Positions 44,884 through 50,285 of a DNA stretch of 50,285 nt are shown here, piece after piece. This stretch comes from an uncultured Eubacterium sp. (lineage in GTDB: Bacteria > Bacillota > Clostridia > Lachnospirales > Lachnospiraceae). The notes under the pieces are model-generated. The model was given only the letters and a program-made list of their open reading frames with translations. It did no database searches and was not told the origin of the DNA. Each line of letters starts with the position of its first letter. The first letter of the stretch is position 1. The translations under genes and the position numbers were made by a program. Location: contig CANRTU010000035.1 in NCBI GenBank assembly GCA_947642745.1, positions 1 to 50,285 on the forward strand, written 5' to 3'.

Positions 44884-46836
44884 TTATGGAAGATACTGTT
44901 CATGGATTTTAAAAATTTCCTGTCCCTGTATCCACAGATGATAAGGAATTCTGACGTTTTCCTGTTCCTGTAAGGCGGATGCGAATTGTTCCTGCGTCAC
45001 TTCCACCGGCTTAAAAGAATCTTTCCTGTCCAGGAGCGTATAACTACAGTCTTTTGAAACTGCCGCCTGTTTTATATCTGTGCTCCCGTTATACACATAA
45101 AATCCGCTGTCCTCATATTCCTCTGTAATCCCCAGCTCTCCCGCCCGTTTTCCGGGTACCGTAACCCACTCCACTTCATCAAAAGAGAGGCTGCCGTTAT
45201 CAAAATCAGTAATATACGCAAGCATTGTTACCAGATCCGATACCGCAAAAGTATCCGTAATCACTTCAAGCCGGCGTCCCGCTCCTTCCTGTGCCTCTTC
45301 TGGATAGCTGTAAAATACTGCCCAGACGCCTTCTTTACATTCTGTGAATTTCACATGATGGATCATATCCCCTTCCTGTCTGTACATCTGCCCGCCATTC
45401 TGCCTGTAACCGTCTGCCGCCAGCAGCTTTTTCACCTGCTTCAGGGATTTTCCTCCGTAACAGACCGTCTGAAAACGGACCTGTCTGTTATGCACATACT
45501 GCCAGGTATCCTGCTCCACCAGCTTCCAGTCCTCTGGCACATAAACAGAATATCCGCTGCCTGTATACAGGATGGCTTTCATCTCCTCTTGCATGCCTTC
45601 CAGGGTCACGGTAAGTGTTTTGTATAATTCTGTTTCTTTTTTATCCGCTTCTTTCTGATCCGCCTGCTTCTGATCCGTCTGCTTTTTCTGGCTGCGCTCC
45701 TGCTCCCTGATACGCAGGGCCGCTATCGGACGGACGGCGTCATTGGTAACAGCAGCGGACTCCCCTTGAGATTCCGAAAGTGAACATCCCACCAGGGACC
45801 CGGCCCCTATAGTCAGTACACATGCTCCCACTAACAGCAGCATTCCACTTTTGACATTTCCCGGTACCATAATATTTTTAAATCTTTTCTTCATAATCTG
45901 TTTCCCTCCATAAAATTGTGTTGACAGGCTGGTATTCTTTACAAATTTACTTCCCAGCGTGGATAAAAGCGTCTCGCTGTACGCCCTGCGGCCGGCAGCA
46001 TCCATATGCCGCACCACCCTTTCATCACAGGCCAGTTCCATATCCACCGCAGCTTCTTTTGCCATAAGCCATACCAGGGGATGAAACCAGTGAACCGCAC
46101 GGGCCAGTACAAAAAGCATCTTTACATGAACATCCCGGCTTTTTAAATGGACCAGCTCGTGTTTTAATATGAAACGAAGTTCTTTCTGATCGTAGCCGGC
46201 TTCAGGCAGCACCAGTACCGGATGCAGAAAACCAGTCACCTGGGGGCTGGCTGCCTCTTCATATAAAACAGGTGTCAGCCCGCACTTTATATTCAGCGCC
46301 GCAGACAACTCTGATAACGTTCCCAGTACCTGTCTGTCTGTTATAACAGTCCCAAGGGACCTGAGCCGTCTCTTATAACACCGGTAACTATATAGATGAA
46401 ATCCCAGTACACAGATACACCCGGTCAGCCAGACCGCTGCCGCCAGGTCCAGAACTGTCAGATTCATAAACCGGAATTGCGGCTGTGCGTTCTGCCTGCG
46501 TGGCAGTACACTGGCTGTCATCTGCGGCGGAAGACTGACTCTTACCTGAAACCGGGGCATCCCTTCTTTCCCCGTTTCTTTCCCCGCTTCTTTCTCTGTC
46601 TCTTCCCTCCGGACAATCTGCGCCTCCGGACGTTGTATGATATTGCGGACTGCCTCGTATACCTGTGTTCCGTTGACAGGAACGACAAGCCGCAGTCCCA
46701 GAATAATCCACAACCGGTATTTCCATCTGGCCGCATAACGCCGCTGAATCAGTGGCGAAAGCAGCAGCGCTGCCAGTATCAGCAGGCTGGTGGAAAATGA
46801 AATATCCAGAATCGTAAGAAATAGATGTTTCAGCAT
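44884..46836 (-). CDS. BlaR1/MecR1-family M56 membrane metalloprotease sensor
   Basis: 650 residues. N-terminal membrane spans (about 5-30, 35-50, 125-145) flank the zinc protease domain with HELVH at 226-230 (LKHELVHLKSRD) and a downstream ELACDERVV glutamate region. A further hydrophobic segment ends in a lipobox-like GSLVGCS near residue 350. The outside C-terminal part (about 400-650) is not a penicillin-binding domain: it has repeated Lys/Gln/Glu-rich sequence, then SGYSVYVPEDWKLVEQ-type sequence of unknown family. BlaR1-type proteins cleave a BlaI-like repressor after sensing a ligand. No blaI gene is adjacent. AGGAGGAAG precedes the ATG. Confidence 0.87.
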   Translation of the reverse strand: MLKHLFLTILDISFSTSLLILAALLLSPLIQRRYAARWKYRLWIILGLRLVVPVNGTQVYEAVRNIIQRPEAQIVRREETEKEAGKETGKEGMPRFQVRVSLPPQMTASVLPRRQNAQPQFRFMNLTVLDLAAAVWLTGCICVLGFHLYSYRCYKRRLRSLGTVITDRQVLGTLSELSAALNIKCGLTPVLYEEAASPQVTGFLHPVLVLPEAGYDQKELRFILKHELVHLKSRDVHVKMLFVLARAVHWFHPLVWLMAKEAAVDMELACDERVVRHMDAAGRRAYSETLLSTLGSKFVKNTSLSTQFYGGKQIMKKRFKNIMVPGNVKSGMLLLVGACVLTIGAGSLVGCSLSESQGESAAVTNDAVRPIAALRIREQERSQKKQTDQKQADQKEADKKETELYKTLTVTLEGMQEEMKAILYTGSGYSVYVPEDWKLVEQDTWQYVHNRQVRFQTVCYGGKSLKQVKKLLAADGYRQNGGQMYRQEGDMIHHVKFTECKEGVWAVFYSYPEEAQEGAGRRLEVITDTFAVSDLVTMLAYITDFDNGSLSFDEVEWVTVPGKRAGELGITEEYEDSGFYVYNGSTDIKQAAVSKDCSYTLLDRKDSFKPVEVTQEQFASALQEQENVRIPYHLWIQGQEIFKIHEQYLP

Positions 46837-46853
46837 TGTCTTCCTCCTGTTCC

Positions 46854-46940
46854 TGTCAGAATGTATTCATCCTGATCTTTCTATTCGTTATACCTTTGCA
46901 TAACATATTATACATTCGCATAACCAATTTGTCAATAGCC
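46854..46940 (-). promoter_or_regulatory. M56 promoter/operator, gene-proximal copy
   Basis: The minus strand has TTGACA (46930-46935) and TATAAT (46907-46912) with 17-bp spacing, a perfect consensus. Two inverted repeats of the GTTATAC-N4-GTATAAC type overlap it: 46907-46924 inside the spacer and 46887-46904 just downstream of the -10, centres 20 bp apart. Both have one mismatched pair or more. The TATAC/GTATA half-sites recall BlaI/MecI/CopY-class operators. The whole 87-bp block is repeated at 46978-47065. Confidence 0.8.
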
Positions 46941-46977
46941 GGTTCATTTTTATATCATATCGTCCCCCCTCTGATTC

Positions 46978-47065
46978 TGTCAGAAATATATTCATCCTGA
47001 TCTTTTTGTATGTTATACCTTTGTATAACATATTATACAGTTGCATAATGAATTTGTCAATAGCC
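46978..47065 (-). promoter_or_regulatory. M56 promoter/operator, distal copy
   Basis: An 88-bp direct repeat of the proximal block, offset by 124 bp. TTGACA (47055-47060) and TATAAT (47032-47037) are again 17 bp apart. GTTATAC-CTTT-GTATAAC (47012-47029) is a perfect 7-4-7 inverted repeat, and ATTATAC-AGTT-GCATAAT (47032-47049) is nearly so. The repeat ends exactly with TAGCC in both copies. The rest of 46837-47271 has no gene. Confidence 0.8.
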
Positions 47066-47123
47066 ATTTTTTTATTTCATTACAGGCAGCAATGTATGTC
47101 TGTCTGCGGTTCACGTATGTAAA

Positions 47124-47149
47124 ATCCCCCGCAGCAGACTGCGGGGGAT
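47124..47149. terminator. GC-rich hairpin upstream of the M56 promoters
   Basis: ATCCCCCGCAG pairs perfectly with CTGCGGGGGAT around CAGA. On the minus strand it is followed by TTTTAC. It is a second-chance terminator for the feo operon, insulating the M56 promoters. Confidence 0.7.
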
Positions 47150-47217
47150 CTAAGACTGTGCGGACAGCCTCCAGATTACGACAGGCCATATCCGGTCCAC
47201 AGGAATAAACAGCACAA

Positions 47218-47253
47218 ACGGCAGGCGGCAGTTATAACAACTGCCCCTGCCGT
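47218..47253 (-). terminator. feo operon terminator
   Basis: ACGGCAGG-C-GGCAGTT pairs with AACTGCC and CCTGCCGT (15 bp with one bulged base), 18 bp after the stop of the small Cys-rich gene. The following U-run is short. Confidence 0.65.
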
Positions 47254-47271
47254 AAATACATATACTGAAAA

Positions 47272-47403
47272 TTAATGGCATCCTTTGCACCGGCTGCAGT
47301 CACCGCAGCAGCCGTTTTTTCCTGTTTTCTTATCATGCGCCAGTTTGCGGATAATCAGGCATACAATGACTGCCAGAACCGCTCCTGTTACAACTGTTCC
47401 CAT
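47272..47403 (-). CDS. FeoB-associated Cys-rich membrane peptide
   Basis: A 43-residue protein. One N-terminal membrane segment (residues 2-18) is followed by Lys/Arg and a Cys-rich tail (GCCGDCSRCKGCH, residues 31-43). This is the pattern of the small 'FeoB-associated' proteins, which may handle iron or help assemble FeoB in Firmicutes. AGGAGG lies 7 bp before the ATG. It is downstream of feoB on the same strand, but separated from it by a full repeat element (47508-47630). Confidence 0.9.
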   Translation of the reverse strand: MGTVVTGAVLAVIVCLIIRKLAHDKKTGKNGCCGDCSRCKGCH

Positions 47404-47507
47404 ACTTTTTCCTCCTGCTTTTTATATGCTTCATTGCTTTCAGAGCCGCATCCATATATTTTCGGGCGTATCTTAAAATACTTTCTGCCAGTGATACAGA
47501 CACACAA

Positions 47508-47630
47508 GAGCGTGTTTGAAAAATGCTTTCTGTGAGATGTACCCAAAGGGTATAATATGCTTCACACTTAGTACCCAAAGGGCATAAAGCAGGGAGGGCA
47601 GATCGTAGGAATGATTTTTCAGACACGCTC
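47508..47630. repeat. Short MITE-like palindromic element, copy 4
   Basis: A 123-bp element with ends GAGCGTGTTTGAAAAAT and ATTTTTCAGACACGCTC (16 of 17 matched). It contains only the outer arms and two TACCCAAAGGG units, lacking the nested inverted repeat of the 234-bp copies. It lies 15 bp beyond the feoB stop, between feoB and its small partner. Confidence 0.85.
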
Positions 47631-47645
47631 TGGTACTACAGCGTC

Positions 47646-49829
47646 TTACACAGTCCCTGCCGGCATTTTGCCGCTAATTTGCGCAGCCGTATTTTCCTTA
47701 TACGGTCTTATGAGCAGCCAGATAAATACTGCCACCAGCGCAACTGCCGCCACTGTCAGGACTCCAAATGCTCCTGTCGTAAACAGCATCCCCAGCTGGT
47801 ATATACACAGGGATACCACATATGCCAGTCCGCACTGGTATCCAATGGCAGTCCAGAACCAGCGGATACTGTTCATTTCCCGTTTTATGGCGCCCATGGC
47901 CGCAAAACACGGTGCGCACAGCATGTTAAATATCAGAAAGGAATAAGCTGCCACCGGCGTGAGTTCTGCCGCCAGTCTGCCATAGATCTCCGCACCGTCT
48001 TCCGCCACTTCCGCAAATCCATAAAGCAGACCAAAAGTACCTACTACATTTTCTTTTGCCACCAGCCCGCTTACAACAGCAACGGCCATCTTCCAGTTTC
48101 CCCAGCCAAGCGGCGCAAAGATCCCGGCCACCAGGCTGCCGGCTGCGGACAGTATGCTGTAGTTTAACTCTTCTGCTTCCAGCATCCCGAAGCTGCCGTC
48201 TTTCCAGCCAAATGACATCAGAAACCAGATCACGATCGTAGACAGCAGAATAATGGTACCTGCTTTTTTAATAAATGAAAAGCCCCGTTCCCACATACTT
48301 CTCAGTACGCTCCCGGCTGACGGCATATGATACGCCGGCAGTTCCATGACAAAAGGCGCCGGATCTCCGGCAAACATCCTGGTTTTTTTCAAAATAACAC
48401 CTGAACAGATGACGGCGCCGATTCCCACAAAATAACAGCTGACTGACACCCAGGCCGCATTGTTAAATACAGAACCCGCAATGAGCGCAATAACCGGCAG
48501 TTTGGCGCCGCACGGAATAAAAGTTGTCGTCATGATCGTCATCCTGCGGTCCCTGTCGCTTTCAATTGTGCGGGACGCCATAATGCCCGGCACTCCGCAT
48601 CCGCTGCTGATCAGCATTGGAATAAACGATTTACCAGATAAACCGGATTTGCGGAAAATCCGGTCCATAATAAATGCGACACGGGCCATATAGCCGCAGC
48701 CTTCCAGAAACGCCAGGAATATAAACAGCACCAGCATCTGCGGTACAAATCCCAGCACAGCGCCCACACCGGCCACGATACCGTCCACAATCAGTCCACG
48801 CAGCCAGTCCACGCAGCCCATTGTCTGTAACAGATCGTCCACAAACACCGGAACACCGGGAACTTCCAGACCAGCCAGACTCCATCCATCGCCAAACACA
48901 CCGTCGTTCGCCCAGTTTGTGACCCGGTCGCCCACCGTCGTAACCGATATATAATATACCAGAAACATGACGGCAGCAAATACCGGCAGCGCCAGCCACC
49001 TGTTTGTAACAATCCGGTCGATCCGGTCCGATACTGACAGTTTTTCCTTTTTGCTTTTTGTACAACAGACACTGGTAACCGTGGAAAGATACTGATACCG
49101 TTCATTCGTTATAATGCTCTCCACATCGTCGTCAAACGCTTCCTCCAGCGCTTTTATCTCATCCGATACATCCGGAACCACAGAAAGCCGCTGGCTGATC
49201 TGTTGATCCTTTTCCAGTAGTCTGATGGCAAAAAAACGCCGCTGCTCCTCTGCCACCTCCGGCCCCAGTTTTTCCGCGGCTGATTTTATGATACGCTCTG
49301 CTTCCGGAGAAAATTCATGTACACATACCGCCGGCCGCTTTTTCCCGGCAAGCGCCACTGCCTGGTCCGCCACGCTCTGGATGCCTGTGCCTTTCAGGGC
49401 GGAAATCTCTGTTACCTGACAGCCCAGATGTGCGCCCAGCCGGTCTGTATGTATCTGGTCTCCTGTTTTTTCCAGAATATCTGCCATATTCACCGCCACG
49501 ATTACCGGGATTCCCAGTTCCAGAAGCTGGGTAGTCAGATACAGATTCCGTTCGATATTTGTACCGTCCACGATGTTAATAATCACATCCGGCCGCTCTG
49601 TGATCAGATAGTTCTCCGCCACAATCTCTTCCAGTGTATACGGCGATAAAGAATAGATTCCCGGCAGATCCGTAATGATAACGTCCCTGTGCCCTTTTAG
49701 TCTGCCCTCTTTTTTCTCTACCGTGACCCCCGGCCAGTTTCCGGTAAACTGACTGGAACCGGTCAGTGCATTAAATAATGTGGTCTTGCCACAATTTGGA
49801 TTTCCCGCCAAAGCGATTTTTACAGCCAT
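47646..49829 (-). CDS. feoB: Ferrous iron transporter FeoB
   Basis: 727 residues. The N-terminal GTPase domain has G1 GNPNCGKTT (9-17), G3 DLPGIYSLSPY, G4 VNMAD and a G5-like SALKGTG. A helical linker (about 165-270) leads to the membrane domain (about 290-725) with two Gate motifs (GCGVPGIMASRTI, PCGAKLPVIALI) and about ten segments. It imports Fe2+. The start at 49829 has AAAGGAG upstream; the longer frame does not. It is preceded by a possible iron box and by a feoA remnant. Confidence 0.97.
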   Translation of the reverse strand: MAVKIALAGNPNCGKTTLFNALTGSSQFTGNWPGVTVEKKEGRLKGHRDVIITDLPGIYSLSPYTLEEIVAENYLITERPDVIINIVDGTNIERNLYLTTQLLELGIPVIVAVNMADILEKTGDQIHTDRLGAHLGCQVTEISALKGTGIQSVADQAVALAGKKRPAVCVHEFSPEAERIIKSAAEKLGPEVAEEQRRFFAIRLLEKDQQISQRLSVVPDVSDEIKALEEAFDDDVESIITNERYQYLSTVTSVCCTKSKKEKLSVSDRIDRIVTNRWLALPVFAAVMFLVYYISVTTVGDRVTNWANDGVFGDGWSLAGLEVPGVPVFVDDLLQTMGCVDWLRGLIVDGIVAGVGAVLGFVPQMLVLFIFLAFLEGCGYMARVAFIMDRIFRKSGLSGKSFIPMLISSGCGVPGIMASRTIESDRDRRMTIMTTTFIPCGAKLPVIALIAGSVFNNAAWVSVSCYFVGIGAVICSGVILKKTRMFAGDPAPFVMELPAYHMPSAGSVLRSMWERGFSFIKKAGTIILLSTIVIWFLMSFGWKDGSFGMLEAEELNYSILSAAGSLVAGIFAPLGWGNWKMAVAVVSGLVAKENVVGTFGLLYGFAEVAEDGAEIYGRLAAELTPVAAYSFLIFNMLCAPCFAAMGAIKREMNSIRWFWTAIGYQCGLAYVVSLCIYQLGMLFTTGAFGVLTVAAVALVAVFIWLLIRPYKENTAAQISGKMPAGTV

Positions 49830-49944
49830 TCCCTGCTCCTTTCCCACACATTAACAGATAACCGCAGACTGGTTTTCCGTTTTTTTGTTCAGTTTGTTTC
49901 TTCTATTTTTTATTATTATCAGCTATTTATCATTATATAAAGCT

Positions 49945-49969
49945 ATTATATATTAGTTATAGCTAACTA
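49945..49969 (-). promoter_or_regulatory. Possible iron-repressor box over the feoB promoter
   Basis: TAGTTA-TAGC-TAACTA (49954-49969) is a perfect 6-4-6 inverted repeat resembling a shortened DtxR/IdeR-type box (TTAGGTTAGSCTAACCTAA). It lies directly upstream of a minus-strand TATAAT (49945-49950), where a bound repressor would cover the promoter. No good -35 was found. The whole 49830-50121 gap is AT-rich and otherwise empty. Confidence 0.45.
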
Positions 49970-50121
49970 TTGATCAAAAAAAATATGCCCTTTCATCCGC
50001 TCATTCCCCCGGCTGGTTTACAATGACTGGCAGCTTTGTATCTGTATGTACGCCAGCGCTGTTGTTCTTCCATATCTACGCTGCAGTTTTCACCGCCGCC
50101 TCATCATCAGGCCAGACTGCG

Positions 50122-50271
50122 TTACTTTACCTCAATCATTTCCGCATCCGCCTTTCTCAGGGAAAGTTCATATCCACGCACGGTAACTTCCAGTGGATCG
50201 CCAAAAGGCGCTACTTTTTTCACATATATGGTTACTCCTCGTATAATAAGTTTGTAAGCAAGAAAAACAGC
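50122..50271 (-). pseudogene. feoA: feoA C-terminal remnant at the window edge
   Basis: This frame encodes about 49 residues ending at a stop (50122-50124) and matching the FeoA C-terminal half: IIRGVTIYVKKVAPFGDPLE, then VTVRGYELSLRKADAEMIEV. FeoA proteins are about 75 residues, an SH3-like partner of FeoB. Upstream of IIRGV the match stops, an in-frame stop occurs at 50272-50274, and no ATG is available. A 7-bp inverted repeat (TGTAAGC/GCTTACA, 50253-50276) lies at the break. It is probably truncated by rearrangement or insertion, though the window ends 14 bp later. Confidence 0.6.
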
Positions 50272-50285
50272 TTACAGGCTTATTC

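Overview
The window looks like a chromosomal segment of an anaerobic Firmicute, most probably a gut Lachnospiraceae (Clostridia). The reasons are an oxygen-sensitive pyruvate:ferredoxin oxidoreductase, Clostridia-style GGAGG ribosome binding sites, a corrinoid-protein reactivase with an N-terminal 2Fe-2S domain, a TelA/XpaC pair, an FeoB with a tiny Cys-rich partner, and moderate GC. No rRNA, tRNA, prophage, transposase or CRISPR array was seen. Almost every gene is on the minus strand; the one clear plus-strand gene is the ABC-F ATPase.

Layout. 1-894: no gene, only two repeat families and the nifJ terminator. 895-4440: nifJ. 4805-6445: ABC-F protein, divergent from nifJ. 6693-10447: beta-glucoside operon (6-phospho-beta-glucosidase, then PTS IIB, IIC and IIA) with a CcpA/LacI-type operator, preceded by two tandem RpiR/SIS regulators (11048-12600). 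12740-13222: a tandem array of terminator-like cassettes. 13231-14305: ECF sigma factor and its membrane partner. 14590-15363: an orphan FliD-like protein. 15691-19733: unknown acidic membrane protein, hisH, hisF, ung. 19857-20780: cheV. 21026-24065: response regulator, histidine kinase, lipoprotein. 24206-31011: a seven-gene run (CobD-like aminotransferase, precorrin-2 dehydrogenase, hemB, hemL, amidase, RNA methyltransferase-like protein, small membrane protein). 31147-37247: HAD phosphatase, trkA, trkH, corrinoid reactivase, histidine phosphatase. 37363-40000: XpaC-like protein and TelA. 40742-44483: sulfotransferase-like, ChrA, sulfotransferase-like. 44884-46836: BlaR1-like M56 sensor protease with a duplicated promoter/operator. 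47272-50285: feo iron-uptake locus with what looks like a broken feoA at the window edge.

Most notable observations. (1) A MITE-like palindromic family, four full copies plus solo ends, sits just past the stop codons of minus-strand genes. One copy supplies the last base of a stop codon, and one lies inside the feo operon. (2) Terminator-containing cassettes are repeated three times in tandem at 12.8-13.2 kb; their second stem shows compensatory changes between copies. (3) A perfect consensus promoter with paired inverted repeats is duplicated upstream of the M56 gene, which has no blaI beside it. (4) A CobD-like aminotransferase has Arg where the PLP Lys should be. (5) Two PAPS-type sulfotransferase-like genes flank a ChrA transporter. 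(6) The ABC-F protein has all its degenerate motifs in a single composite ATP site.

How the genes fit together. Identifiable jobs are pyruvate oxidation, beta-glucoside uptake, potassium uptake with turgor-type partners, ferrous iron uptake, a partial tetrapyrrole branch linked to corrinoid use, and several envelope-sensing modules (ECF/anti-sigma, two-component system, M56 protease, amidase, sulfotransferases). Family assignments are from reading motifs; no database search was run. Start sites were moved to the codon with the best Shine-Dalgarno sequence where the longest reading frame was implausible.
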